64,000 nucleotides of DNA. Origin: Nereocystis luetkeana. Taxonomy: Eukaryota > Sar > Phaeophyceae > Laminariales > Laminariaceae. The position numbers and the translations under genes are program-made. The notes beneath the pieces were generated by a model, which ran no database searches, was not told the DNA's origin, and worked only from the letters and a program-made list of their open reading frames with translations. The DNA is taken from positions 1,566,501 through 1,630,500 of the forward strand of contig JARUPZ010000026.1 in the NCBI GenBank assembly GCA_031213475.1, written 5' to 3'. Below, piece by piece: positions 1 to 12,079 of this stretch (positions are counted from its first letter, which is position 1; each line of letters opens with the position of its first letter).

Positions 1-1930
1 AACATGATTTCATATTAGTGGATTGAAAAGTACCAGGTACAAAGTTTATACATCAAACACTGCCGTACAATTACGTAAAATGAGTAGAGACATATTATAG
101 AACTGTCTCTTTCCGAAGAATGTTCGAAAGGATACTGGGCCCTCCAGTAGTATGAGGCGTTCAAACATTGGGGGGCGATGTGAGAGCGATTCCTGGTCCA
201 ACCTGAAAATATCCGGAGATCACCGTACGCATCTCCCGTACAGGTATCACGAATTAACCCTGTTATATGATCTCCGTCGCGTATCGTACCTACTACTGTG
301 ACGTCAGATCTCGGATGTTTCATCAGTTAGATCACGGTACAATCCTTCGTCCACGGACGAACTATGATTGGTAATATTGCCCCGAGACTTCTGATGCATC
401 ACAAGATGCGTCACGCGCGTCTGAACACTTCTGACGTTCTAGGCTGGCCGACGAGCCTTGATCCCAACACCTTGCCTGTTTCCACGTCTACGCTATTAAA
501 AGAAGGAGGTGTTGCAAAGTTCGAGTCGAACCTTGGGTACCAAAATCCACATTGATATGGACTCATATAGGGGCAGACGGGAAACCAATCAACAACCGGT
601 GAATCGAGACTCACCAGATAGTGTGGCCACAAAGTCCGAGATCGAAGCGAGGGACGATCCGGTATTGACCAACTAACCAAGAGTCATACTTCGTACACAA
701 CTGCCTGTGCATGATGTTTGGTAAGGCGTTGGTGAGAAATGCTTGTACACAGGCCGTACAGAAGGTTCTCTACAGACACCCGAGCGTAGACATACATGCC
801 GGAAACCCGTAAAAACGTACGAGCACTGTTTTTTTCGATGTATTCAGTTTACATATAAACCTGTAGCAGAGCCGGACCCGGAAGGCTTTGTTTTCGGGAC
901 AGGTATATAATTTGTTGAGCGATACTCCTGAATCGTTGCCGCCACGAATTTGGCTTCACAAGACCCCGGCTACGGTTCCCGTTGTCACCCGATCCCCTGA
1001 AAATGAAGATGATCGATTGTGCATTGGGAAACATAATGTGTGATAAGAAGGATAGTGTTGCTGGGTGGCGTTTCCACGAGTGAAGCTGGAAGTAATTGAC
1101 TGGGCCGTCTGGGGAAGTCTGTGTTGTCAATTTACGGAGTATGCGTATTTTGGGTCCGTGTTACAAAGTCCGGTTGACACCTACATTCCTTCTGCTCGTG
1201 GTGTCAGACAACATAGATGTGTGAGGACAATACCTACAATACGAGGATGACCTTTCTTGACGCACTTCGTTTTAACCCCCTTAGAGCTATTCGGCTAAGT
1301 GACAGACCTAGTTAACTTCAGACGCAAAGGCGGGTGTACTGTTGGGTTTCGTTGATATATATGGCTGCGCCAACATTGCCATTAAAAAAAACCGATAGTG
1401 AGCAAGAATTAATGTGATGTTATATGGAAGTAAATCGCGACCCAAGCACCAGTCCGAGATACGTCCCCGAGTTTATTCATTTATTTACAAACACGCTTCC
1501 CACGGGACACATTATATAATATGCGTGATGTTACCCTTCTGGTTACAGCGCCTGCTTGAATCGAATCTACATCTGAATTCAATATCATGTACTAACCGCT
1601 CAACGCCATTTTATCCTCACCCAGCTGAAAAACACACAAAACAATTATTATTATTTATTTTTTTCTTGCCATCCGACAATGTGCAGCATGATCTTCAACA
1701 TGGATCACTCATAACTTTCCCGAAAGAAGAAAACCTCGGAAACAAAAGGAAACCCATGCACCAAGTCTACCTCCCTTCCGTGCCAACTTTCAGCTTGTCT
1801 ACTCTATTTATTTGCTGTATTTGCTCCTTCCTCGTTAAATGCGCATTGATTCGTGGTCGTCACTCTGCCTCGTTTATGCCACTCGTTCGGCCTCGACTAC
1901 TTGCGGTTCTCATGAAAACCGCTAGCACGA
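1..1930. other. No supported gene; 3' flank of membrane-protein copy A
   Basis: I see no coding signal that stands out from chance ORFs here. One TACCAGGTA palindrome lies at 31-39. The stretch just below 1931 is downstream of the stop codon of the minus-strand gene and would hold its 3' UTR. Confidence 0.4.
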
Positions 1931-2965
1931 TCACCAAAAGTTTACAAGTGATTTCAATGAAGCACAAAACGCTATCCAAAATACTAGAAAATCACGAAGC
2001 ACGGTCGCCATAATCCAGTATTCGGCTCTAAGCTTATTTTTCACGATGTCAATAGCTGGCTTGGCAAATGTTCCAAAGTTCGAACCCAGAAAATTTGTGT
2101 CGGCCGTCACGAGAATAAGAGCGAGAAGGAAACACGGAACTACAACATAACCAATGACTGTTAGGACAACTGGGGCGTTAGTCCATCCACCGCCGTGAAG
2201 TGAACTACCCAACACGTACAACAGCGAGGTCACCCAAAACCCAGTACCCCACCCAATCAGTAACGACGGCACACGGGAAATGGAATCTGCACAGCTCTGC
2301 AATATCTGTCCTTGACAGGTGTAATCTGAAACATCGGGTGGTTGTGAGATGACGGTTACCCTCCTCTGCTTCCCCCATATGACACCCAATGTTTTTGCCG
2401 CAAACCCTGCTGCAAGTATAGCGTTTAAACAGATCAAGACGAGCTTGTTTTCTGTAATTTCTAACGTGTACTGTTGGCTTGACCGTGAGGTCGGAACTAA
2501 ACTCAAGGCAACAGGAAACCCATCATCGTTCGTTAAGCTGCGCCAATTGGCTACCCCATGAGCACACCACAGGCCCATACTTACGAAAAACAAGGGTTCC
2601 ATGCTGAACCGCCCATTCAAAGTCTTGGCAGCTGTGTTTAATGCCTCGAGACCCTTGGAGAGCATAGAACAGCATGGTTCGTCATCCACATCATCACAGA
2701 AATCACTGATCGACTCACAAACCACCTGAAGAGCGGAACTGAATATAACAGAGGACAGCGTCACGGCTGCCGGATTCAGCCCCCAAATAAACCAGGTGGG
2801 GAACGATTCAATAATGTCAGTGTTGGCCTTCAACAATGATGACCCATCCCCTGAGTACAGAATTGCCACCAAAGCTAGCGAAAAGCTTATTCCGATAGAC
2901 TCTATGGTCCAGAACAGTCGCCACTTCCGAGGAACTGTCGAAATGAATTGGAGGGCTTTTTCATC
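1931..2965 (-). pseudogene. Multi-pass membrane protein copy A, last exon (open)
   Basis: This 345-codon segment is open and reads into a TGA stop right after a C-terminal Phe-Trp. I place the exon start at 2965 because the minus strand reads CAG|GATGAA, the same acceptor context as the paralogue at 26403, and because similarity to that paralogue begins exactly here (DEK). By eye roughly 60 percent of residues match copy B, with blocks such as FPTWFIWGLNP, SLHGGGW and AADTNFLGS/TADTNFLGS. About six hydrophobic segments suggest a multi-pass membrane protein. I do not recognise the family. Although this exon is open, exons 1 and 2 of the same locus carry frameshifts relative to copy B, so the locus is probably a pseudogene or makes a shorter product. 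A chance ORF on the opposite strand (1414-2013) overlaps its end. Confidence 0.6.
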
Positions 2966-4058
2966 CTGTTTACAGCCGAAATATAGAGGAGGGCAGACAC
3001 GGGGGGCGTTATTCCTCAAGGGACCAACGCATGTGGCCCCTAGAACCCTGGTGTGAAGCATGTCATACGTCCGCCTGTTATCCGTCCCTTTTAATGAACG
3101 TCTTCGCATGGTCATTTGTACTGAATAGAATACGTACTCCCGTGGGCATAATATCCGGTTCGCCAGCGTAGACCAAACTGCCAAATTGAATGGATATGTA
3201 TCAAAGGTGCGGGTAACGTGCGTTGCGAAAACGAAACACGTGTTAGAGCCCATGCCGGATACGAAACCAATCGACAAAACGTTTTGCCGAGAACGAGCAG
3301 AGGCACTACGTAGTTGCACGGGAAGCCAACGAAGCTCGTTGATGACTACGTACATCAGAGGACAAACCGAATACAACCCAGGTTTGTGCGACGTAGATCG
3401 ACCACACATACATGTACGACGAAAACGGCATGTCTAATGAATATATTATTGACGGTGCAACCGAGACGTTAGATGGCTGGAAACGGAATATCGTAGGCCT
3501 GGGAATAATTCACGACCAGTCCGAGTATTGCCAGTATGTGAAATAGGTTTCAGTGAAAAATGTGCGGTTCTGCAGAAGTTCTAAAAGCGATCGGCAAGGC
3601 AAAAAATCGTACGTTGTTAACGCGGACGTTCACACGCGGCCTTTGAAAAGGACTGACATCAACGGAATGGGTGGAGATGGTCTACTTGAACGAGGTTCTT
3701 GGCTTCAGATCGCAGTCATCTCAGGTTCACATAGCTGGGTCTGAATATCGACGTTTGTCGATAATTTCCTGTTGCCTGAGATAGAACAGGCGTGAGCGCG
3801 ATAGTTTATGCATAACAACGACGTGCATACCACCATGGCGCATTCGTAGAACTATTATACAACATGACGTTACACAAGCAGCTTGGTCCTACTGTCAGGA
3901 AACTGTCGGCTGCTACTGCTGTAGTTCGAAATTAGAAAAATCAACCACAGATATCCCGATACCATGATTGACCTAGAGGCAGCACGAGCTGATGTGAAAA
4001 TATCCATTTCAGGATGAACCATGAATAAGTTGACCATATTGTGTGATGACGCCCTTAC
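2966..4058 (-). other. Intron 2 of membrane-protein copy A
   Basis: Minus-strand donor CTG|GTAAGG at 4059/4058 and acceptor CAG|GATGAA at 2966/2965. The corresponding intron in copy B is 1270 bp. I see no separate gene in it. Confidence 0.55.
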
Positions 4059-4401
4059 CAGATCAGCGATGAACAGAACTGTCGCCGAATTTAACACAAC
4101 GGAGGTACTGTCGGCTGATGTCGACACCAGCACCTTCATAGCGGCAGCTATCATGATCCCATACATGATTAGCAAGCAAAGGCCAAACGAACGATGACCA
4201 GCAGATTCGCCACCAACTAACAGCGAGAAGCCGGCACCCAAATCATGAGCCGTGGAGGCCACGAGCAGGTACATGGCCCCGGTGACTAGTGGTACCAGGT
4301 AGACCGGCTCCTCGCGGTCGTCTCCAGAGCAATCGCTGTGATGTTCCGTCGTCCTTCCAGCTAGGAAAATCAGAATACCATATATATGCGAACCCCTGGA
4401 T
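4059..4401 (-). pseudogene. Membrane protein copy A, exon 2 with frameshift
   Basis: The segment encodes blocks shared with copy B such as TGAMYLLVAS, HDLGAGFSLLVGG, GIMIAAAMKVLVSTSADS and VLFIADL, with three hydrophobic stretches. The donor is CTG|GTAAGG and the acceptor CAG|ATCCAGG, as in copy B. The exon is 343 bp against 339 bp in copy B; the extra four bases lie in a TATATATA run at about 4381-4388 and shift the frame, so the spliced reading would soon hit a TGA. This looks like a microsatellite-slippage mutation. A TACCAGGTA palindrome lies at 4293-4301. Confidence 0.55.
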
Positions 4402-5202
4402 CTGGGTCGAACAAGCGAGGTTTGTTGAGAATCATAGCGTTAAACTACTGTGACGACGAAACACGCTCTGTACTGTAGTAGTAACAAAATCGCACGATAC
4501 CTTCCACGAGAAAAAATGCGAAAACCCCGTGGTGCTCCTGTTAAACGTTTACAATACGGCGACGCAGTTCAATCCTCGCGTCGCTACTTCTGGAGGTAAC
4601 AATCCGCATACGACATGCCCAGTTCGAGCTTATTTGAGTTTCGTTGGATATCGGTGGTATTTGCTGGTAACGTGTGATCGAAATAATGAACACATCAAAG
4701 AAGCAAGAGACTAAAAAAATGCAAACATCAAGGGAGCAAGAGACGAACATGTATATTTCATTTCAGACGAAAGCTGAAAAATTCCGGACCCTCGGTACAG
4801 TTACCGCCTGTTGTGCGAATTCAAAGGTTATTGCATATATATGCATCACGATCGAACGTTTCCAACATTTATTTGGTGGAGGAATTACAGAGACGTATGG
4901 GTATGAGGCGAACGCGACAACAGTATACCAGGGTATACTATTTCGACTCACCTACCAGGAATAAACTCAGCACCCCCATTACCTCCCGTGGTACGTTCTT
5001 TGAACAATAGTAACACTCTTGATATCTGGGAGGAACTCCTCCTTTCATAATATTCGTCCTGTACTCTAGCAATCACGACAGGCATATTACTGCAAACAAA
5101 CAACACAATCAACTTTGCATTGTTTTGGTCGACGGAGGCTGTCATCTAACACCCTCTAGGCGCCATTAAACTGTGGTACATGTGTTGGCAATGCGTACTC
5201 AC
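4402..5202 (-). other. Intron 1 of membrane-protein copy A
   Basis: The minus-strand donor is CTT|GTGAGT after 5203 and the acceptor is at 4402/4401. Its length of 801 bp is almost the same as the 799 bp in copy B, though little sequence similarity is apparent. Confidence 0.5.
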
Positions 5203-5400
5203 AAGTAGTACGAGCCAGCCGATCAGCCTGTCGGATAGAAATATGTTTTCTTCGTCATCGTGCGCCTTCTCGCCGCATGCCCAGAGGTAGATAGAGTCGG
5301 AAAGACGACGGCGAATCGAGGCCGAATTGGAGGCCACGTTGGTCGCCGCCTCTTCATATCCTGAGACCACGCAGGTAAGATGCCGACCACGGGGTTAATG
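5203..5400 (-). pseudogene. Membrane protein copy A, upstream exon with frameshift
   Basis: The minus strand encodes RRLSDSIYLWACGEKA and LSDRLIGWLVLL before a GTGAGT donor, matching the copy B exon at 28812-29018. Upstream, NPVVGILPAWS matches HPVFGIISPRS of copy B but lies in a different frame, because copy A lacks two bases near 5357. The 5' limit is uncertain: the frame carrying NPVVG stays open upstream to about 5462. I infer inactivation or a changed N terminus. No start codon can be assigned. Confidence 0.45.
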
Positions 5401-5462
5401 GTCCTCCAATGTACAGCGAGTTGCGTGAAAAGAAGGATGAAGTAAAGTCGAATTTGAATCAT

Positions 5463-6239
5463 AGTGCTCTACGATATTGTTCGGAGTGCGACCTGGATAT
5501 ATATGTAGGCATTTATGTGCTACAAGTATGCTTCGTTATTATCATGCGATTGACGAACGGCCAGCGGCACGTCGGGAATTTTCCGGAGCTTGGTGCTGGT
5601 ACTAGCCCATCCAAATAAATAACTACATTGCCTAATTTGTGAGCGTTTGGTGACGACTGGATACCGAACACGCCAGGCGTACACGCCACTGTTGGCGTGA
5701 GAAGGCGTTGTCGCCAAGATGACCCTTCACCACGTGTAACGTTCTGAGTTGCAGTCGTTAATTTCAAAAATAGAAAAACCGGTACAGGATATTGCGTGAA
5801 ACTCGCCAAGCGCACAAGCGATACAAGACATATATATACTGTAAGCGAGAGTTGCCGCTACTACAACACGAGAATTTTAGTTGGTCTTTTGTGATATCCC
5901 CTTGGTGTCTCAAGCGCAGTTCAAGTAATACGTCCAGCACCTCCAAAATTGCCGTTGTTTTTTACAGCAATCGTTAGAGTATAATATTAATAGTGAGTTT
6001 CACCCTGTTCTTGGTGATCTCTTTTCGTTCTTTCCCAAAGTACTACTGCCGGCATGTCGTCATTCAACGAGACGCACGTATGCTACAGTAGCAAATTAGT
6101 CGTCGCGCGACATCGTCATCAACCTGGCTTCACTCTGGCAAGGCACACCAGCTATCTACCTCATCTCGCTTCTCTGTTTGGGCGCTGCTTGTGTTTCGTA
6201 GCACGTCGCGATAGAAGCAACGTGTGGCAAAATAAAGGG

Positions 6240-6242
<3 letters not shown>
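5463..6242. other. Upstream flank of copy A; nothing recognised
   Basis: No coding or RNA feature stands out. Missing 5' exons of copy A could lie here, but I find no match to identify them. Confidence 0.3.

Positions 6243-6284
<42 letters not shown>
6243..6284. repeat. (AT)n microsatellite
   Basis: About 20 uninterrupted TA dinucleotides. Low-complexity ORFs with Tyr-Ile runs on both strands arise from it and are not genes. Confidence 0.95.
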
Positions 6285-6286
<2 letters not shown>

Positions 6287-9230
6287 GTCCTCGGCGTTAC
6301 TCGTATGTTTTTGGTAATTAGAGGGGTCTGGTTTTAAAGTTAAACTATCCAACATTCTACGGCACAGAACAGACAATATGCGCCGCCCGTTAGGACGGTT
6401 ATACATGCAGCGGATACAACCGGCAGCAGTTCACCAACGATGCTCACCTTCCTGACTCCGGGTCATGATATTCTCCTTCACCTTCAGTCTGAATTGCTGA
6501 CAGGCGAAACCAATGTTGGGTCACGATCGTACCCGGAGCATGCCGGTATAGTTTAACGATTTGATAAGACTTAATATTGAATTCTAAAAGGTGCGCATCG
6601 TGGTCGTTCTTCTTCGATTCGTACATTTTTGGTTGAGGAGGTTGAAGTTGCTAAAGGTGCCATACCAACCCTCTAAAGTAAAGGCAAATTGGTTGAGACT
6701 GACAACGCAGATGTTCACGCAAATATAGCGGGATATTTCTGTGTAATGTCGGGATATTCCACGTCAATACTGTTGGCGTGATTCCTATTTCGCCACGAAA
6801 AATACCAGAAGTTGAAACATATGTGTCTGTCGGTTGGTTGGCACGCGTTTCGAAGAGCAGCCACACCCTAGATCCCTCAAACGACACTACTGTCACTGTA
6901 GCTCTCTCGAGGCGGATAATCCTGGCGGTATTGTGACCATACCCATGGACGCCGGACAGAATGTTGACTCACCAGAAAGACGAACGTCTAAGAAAATGGG
7001 GGACGACAACAATGTGACACAGCGTACGGAAATTGACTTCTCCTAGTCACAAGAAGGGGTTGATGCCGTCTGTTCCTCTATGTTTTGCTACAATAAGGGG
7101 TTACGGCACGGTACTGTGTACCTGCTCGCCTTGAGACCATGCCTGTGTCGTGAAAGGATATTATGGTGGAGATGTGCCCATGATGGCAACAGTAGTATTG
7201 GCACTTTCGTATGTGCCGCCACAACCACCGTAGATTTCTCCATGTATGTATGTATAGAATGATTACGATGTTTTTGGTGTCGTGCTATCTGAAAATGTAT
7301 TTATATCCCTGGCACACGTCTCGAGTGCCCTTGGAATACATCTTGTGTGGATCGAACCCTAGCACAACATGCCCCTGTCCTCGGAAACTGCCACCATCTG
7401 TTATTTCAACTTGAAAACATGTATTCTAGACACGGCCTGTTCTGGGTGTGTACAGTATGAGATGTCTCAGGGAGGTTGTGTGAACTGTTTAACAGTGATG
7501 TTCCTTGGTATACCGTCGGAAATAATAGACGGCTAAATAGTTATTCCCGCTGTCATACAGCGCGTAATTTAGTTGTGCAACCCCATATATATTTCGCATG
7601 CAGCACATACATCACATATCCCGACGTGCGCCTATTGCTCTACTCAGATGTACGAGGTAGTTATTATGGGACCTGCAGGCAATCCCACGTGGAACCCTAA
7701 ACCACTCGCTATCAAAACACCCTAATTTCCTGGAGGGACTTCCACGACCAGGAGAAAAAAGCAGTGACACGTACCAGGCTAACTGCCTTAACGGTATCCC
7801 AACGGAACATCACTTTCGTATATATATGATATACCTGATTTGCTACTGACAGTGCCACTGTTGGAATATTACTGTTTTTACGACTGATATGACACCCCAC
7901 AACTACTTGATCATAACACTGGGAGTACCGGTACCACCACAACAAGGTGTTTTAGGAATGTCACTAATATTGAGATATAAGTGCTGCCATTTACATGTCG
8001 TGCTGCAAGAACAAAGGCGACAATTAACGTGGACGATTGAACGGAGGAGAACTGTTGTTCGTGGAGAGGTTTTGAATCGTTGGCATGCGTTATCAAACGG
8101 GACGGGCAAGAGGTAGTTGGAGTTGGTGACGTGTGCAGTTGGTTAAACTAGGAAGAGAGAGGCTGGGAAGGGTTAACACAGTAGAGTAGTGAGGAAGAAG
8201 ACTATTTAGGGTTGTACTCTACGCGTGGGTGTGTACGAGCAGGGGCGTGATATCCTTTATGAGGTTTGCTAGTTGAAAGAAGACCACGGTTTATATCCAA
8301 CCCTTCGGATTACGAGAGCCGAAAATTGTCGTTCCCGCCTTTACATTACATTTCTTCAGGAGTACAGTAAGTAAGTAGTGGTAAAATTCTAGGTGAGGAT
8401 CTTCTATGGAATTGTTTCAAACAAAAAAGTTTCACATGCTCGGACAAATCACATTCTTGCTTTCTTTGTGGACAACATATTGAAACAGCAATAATACTAC
8501 CGGAAAGTTGTAGTTAACGGCTTTTCGATCATGACCCAGGTTTATCTGGGGAATATTGCCCCTTTTTTATGCCGCTGAACGAGAAGCGTTCCCCTTCGTT
8601 TGCTTGTTGCCAGTCGATAAAATATGAAGAAACGCAACCAAGCTCAAAGGCATTCTAACTCGGTATATGTCCCAATCTTAGTTGGCCTTAGTGTAATACT
8701 TCACGCGAAACTATTGCCCATCATGGTTGTATGAGGGCTGGTTCCAGGAACAAAGGTAACCATTCTCCGTCGAGATTTGAACAAATTACTAATAATGAAA
8801 CAACCTGCGTGGTCGCATTATGAACGAGGGCAATTATTCTAATACCTTACAGTTAAACCTGTTGTAAACTTGGAACGTGTAAGACGTAGCGCACCAGATA
8901 GATGTGGGCAGTAAATAAATGTACTATTATTAGTATCTGGTGTGCACTTGGTAGATAAAATATTTTCGCCACAATTCCGTCATTTTCTTTTACTTCCCAG
9001 CCTAACTTGTAAGAGGTTTTACCCTCAACGATTTTTTGGGTAAGCCGTGGTCACAGGTGTCATCTCTCCTGATCCCCGGTGCGTGCCTATATATATATGT
9101 TTTTTTTGTGCATAGGGTTCAGCATGCCCACTGCTCGCCGAGTTTTATTGAATGTAGGTCACTCACGCCCTCGCGCTTTCCGCAAAGTTTCGTTTTATAT
9201 GCAAGAAAACTTCCCTACGAGCATGCACTC
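6285..9230. other. Nearly 3 kb with no recognised feature
   Basis: Only short ORFs with no family signature occur, and no clear repeats were found by eye. The segment could hold introns or decayed transposons that cannot be called without comparison. Confidence 0.3.
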
Positions 9231-9234
9231 AGTC

Positions 9235-9305
9235 GGTGATACTTGAACCCACGAAATTGATCTTGATAAGCACGCGGACCACCTACCAAGCCACCAAGGA
9301 ATATA
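9235..9305 (-). repeat. Possible tRNA-derived SINE head
   Basis: On the minus strand a TGGCTTGGTAGGTGG stretch resembles an A box and GGTTCAAGTATC resembles a B box (consensus GGTTCRANNCC), about 45 bases apart. This is the layout of a tRNA or tRNA-derived SINE promoter. I cannot fold a confident cloverleaf, so I call it SINE-like rather than a tRNA gene. Confidence 0.3.
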
Positions 9306-9356
9306 AGGCAGTATTAGAATAGTAGTTCGACACAAATTTGTGTTGACCTAACTGCA

Positions 9357-9841
9357 CCCCTTTGTTATTTTTCCTTGTTACTTTCTCCTTGGGTCTTTGT
9401 CTTACTCTGTTCACAAGCAGTGGTGTTTTTTGTTATTTCTTCTTTTTTCCAGCTCGTTCTTTTTCAAGTGTAGGCCACCTCGCCTGCGGGGGGGGGGGCA
9501 CGACAGATTGTTTCTCTTAGATTTTGCTTTCATTTTTCTTCTTCTTCTTTTTCGACTTGTCTACCTTGTTTTTGTTTTCTCTTTGATTGTTTCTTTTCGT
9601 TTCACTATTTCATAGATTGCGTATGTCGTGCCTGTCGTATCTAGTATGATGACATGGCTTTGCATTGCCCACTGCAGTTCACACTGCACACGTGGCAACG
9701 TAGTATCTCTGTGGCGTAGCTTTGTGACCACAGAACTTGTATCTCTTCTAGGATGGAAGAATCGGCACGGACACTGGTTGTGCTGGATGTCGACGGGTAG
9801 AAAGAACGGTTTAATGTGAAGAACACACACACACACACACA
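9357..9841 (+). mobile_element. LINE 3' tail fragment, (CA)n-ended
   Basis: Read on the plus strand this is the 3' untranslated tail of the LINE also found on the minus strand at 33.76-36.25 kb and 38.82-40.25 kb. Shared blocks include the stretch around TTTTTCAAGTGTAGGCCACC near 9463, the CACGACAGATTGTTTCT block and the last ~150 bases. It is strongly 5' truncated with no coding part, and it ends in GTGAAGAACACAC followed by further CA repeats (to 9841), which matches the ends of the other copies. Confidence 0.8.
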
Positions 9842-10073
9842 CCACAAAAGAGAAGAAGTCCACATGACACTTACTTACATGTTTCGCAAAAACTATGGGG
9901 AGCTCTACGGTTCTCCTGCCAAAGAACGGTGCCATTTTCTTGAAAATTTATATCGAAGTCTAACGGATAATTACCTTTCCTCGAAGTTATCCACTGCACG
10001 ATATGTTTCCAAAATTAATTGGGAGAAACAAACAGGTGGCAGTGTTGTTTATGTCTTCAAAATGAAAATGAAA
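9842..10073. other. Spacer between LINE tail and MITE
   Basis: Nothing recognised. Confidence 0.3.
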
Positions 10074-10195
10074 CTATTGCGGGGGGCCATAGGTAACCGG
10101 ACCAAATATTGTCAGTAAAAATAGTTCAACATATATATACCTGGTAGGTTTTTATGTATACCATAAGTCCTGTTAACTATGGTCCCCCGTAATAG
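10074..10195. mobile_element. MITE, CTATTACGGGGG family, copy 1
   Basis: A 122-bp non-coding element starts CTATTGCGGGGGGCCATAGG and ends with the inverse complement of a similar sequence (GTCCCCCGTAATAG). The interior shares ACCAAATATTGT and GGTTTTTATGTATACC with the copy at 38954. A TACCTGGTA palindrome sits inside at 10138-10146. No transposase is encoded. Confidence 0.8.
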
Positions 10196-10966
10196 ATTTT
10201 TTCTTGGTTCTTGTATTTTTCCCTCGTCAGCCAATCAATGTCAAATTGGTTGCAATAATAAAAAAGCAGAACAAAACGAATAATACCCGTTTAGTAGATA
10301 TTTTATCGAGTTTTCAAACGCCCAAAGACCAATGTGCAAACGGTTGGCGCCGAAAACCTTCCCCTCTCGCCAGTACCGGATGGTAGGGCACCCCTATAGA
10401 AGCTCCAGAGGTTTTTTTCGATGTCGTGCTAGAATATGGTTTATGAGTGTGTCGAGGTTTTTAGGGTTAACAGGAGGAATCTGAATAGTTGACAAAAAAT
10501 GCTGTTGTGACGGAACCACAGAGGGCAAACACACGAAACTGTCGGCAAAGGGAAATTACGTACTCAAGTATTAAAAACACTGCCAATTATCTGGAACAAC
10601 GTATTGGCAAAAAACAAAAGTGGAAGGAAAACCCACTTTTCCATGAAAATATTTATGAGAGACGGTTTTGAGAGTTGGGGCAAAAATGCGTTTTGTTCTC
10701 GAGGATCATTTCCAAAAGCTCAGGTCACTTCTTATGCAGTCGGAAACCAGGATTGAAAAAACCGGTTTCCGATCGATCGGTTGTTTTTCCGACTGGATTG
10801 TGAATGGCTACCCTTCTTATCGTCCATCGGATCGAATATCATATGTAGTTTTTGTGTTTTTCTGGAGACCAGGAGACCCTTGTTGTAAGTGAGTGAGTTT
10901 TGCTTGACCACTGCACTGCTGCTGGAAAAAAAAGGGTAGGGTAGACGGAAGTCGGTTCCAAACTGC
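10196..10966. other. No recognised feature
   Basis: Short Lys/Arg-rich ORFs only; none carries a recognisable motif. Confidence 0.3.
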
Positions 10967-11167
10967 TTATAGTAGCCGTAACGCTCGTGGGGTCAGAGAG
11001 GTCTTCATCCTCCAGCACCTGTGCCCGGCCTCACATACATACATGCTGATGTCTCGCTTCTTCCTCGAGCGGAGTGTGAGCTTCACACGTGGGGCGTTGT
11101 CCTCCATCTCGTCCTCGAGGCCATCAAGACGCTGGGTTTCTTCGACAGTTGCGAAAACTATACTCAA
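10967..11167 (-). CDS. Candidate exon, acidic/basic segment, unknown
   Basis: The minus strand reads VEETQRLDGLEDEMEDNAP and then a basic LTLRSRKKRD stretch in GC-richer sequence than its surroundings. This composition resembles a real exon rather than chance, but I find no family match, no clear start and no certain splice sites. Its upstream end runs into the local tandem duplication at 11127-11213, which repeats the codons of the VEETQRL part. Low confidence. Confidence 0.2.
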   Translation of the reverse strand: MSIVFATVEETQRLDGLEDEMEDNAPRVKLTLRSRKKRDISMYVCEAGHRCWRMKTSLTPRALRLL

Positions 11168-11213
11168 GACGCTGGGTTTCTTCGACAGTTTAGTTAGTTG
11201 CGAAAACTATACG
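11127..11213. repeat. Short tandem duplication
   Basis: The string CAAGACGCTGGGTTTCTTCG followed by ACAGTT and GCGAAAACTATAC occurs twice in tandem, with 8 extra bases (TAGTTAGT) in the second copy. Confidence 0.85.
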
Positions 11214-11587
11214 GCCAGCGCAGCTCGTTGTTGGCAAAAAAAGGTCATCATCGATACCGCACACTGCGGCCATCGGGTGCTGTTACGTGCTGCTGACGGA
11301 CATACATACATGATGAGGGTATATCACGCTGACTCGAGCCGAGTAGCAGCAGAAGTGACAGCAGCCAAGCCAGCGTCGCCGATGTTGTCGTGTGGGGTTG
11401 TGTCGTACGTCGTGTTGTTGTGTGGGTGTGTGATACTCGTACGAGTATGCGACTGGGCTTTCTAGCTTTTCCTATGCAGGAATCCAACTGACGAGTTGGA
11501 TAGGAAATCTTATAATTCTTTCCACTGTCTGGTCTAGGTGGAAATGGTAATCGTTCTTTTGTATTAGAAAGACGCTTTGCTTGTGGT

Positions 11588-12079
11588 ATGTGGTGGCTTG
11601 ATACAGGTCTGCGGGTATTGGGGGTTTCATATATTATTGTGGGCACCAGACTCCTCCGGAGTTCATCTTGTCGTTGCAAAATAGCATGCGGGTACCCAAG
11701 TTTGATGGGCGCAGCCAGCTGCATTTATTTGTGGTCACACAGATTCCAAACGTGTTTGACGGCGCGGGGTCTGATCGGGGCACTTGAGCTCACGAGCGAC
11801 CCCATTCGGATAGCCGAAGGTTTAGGAGGGATGAAGGAGCGAAACCGGTCGATTTACCTCCATGGGCAGCAGAGAGTCGAGAAGTAGTGCGAAACGACAT
11901 GGGAATTCTTTATGGAAGCCATGCAAGGACAGCCTGTGGAGGAACGCATGCATGCCGCTGGGTCGGTGGAGGGGGCATGGAAGGCTGTGATGGGTTGGTA
12001 TCAACCACAGGGTGATGGCGAGAGGGATCAGTTCGAAAAAGAGTTCGAGAATATCGGACCATGCACGCAAGGGTACTGA
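11588..12079 (+). pseudogene. Ty1/copia-like gag remnant with in-frame TAG
   Basis: One plus-strand frame reads FQTCLTARGLIGALE, then the stop TAG at 11885-11887, then WEFFMEAMQGQPVEERMHAA and AWKAVMGWYQPQGDGERDQF before a TGA at 12077-12079. This spacing of an N-terminal F..CL.A.GL...LE block and a later AW..V..WY.P.....R.Q....F block is typical of the UBN2/gag region of Ty1/copia LTR retrotransposons. The TAG and the early stop show it is dead. A sequence related to the first 65 bp of this feature recurs at 13033-13104. No pol was found downstream. Confidence 0.5.

Noticed and set aside
1414..2013. 199-codon plus-strand ORF
   Set aside because: It overlaps the conserved C-terminal exon of the minus-strand membrane gene at its end and has no motif or paralogue support.
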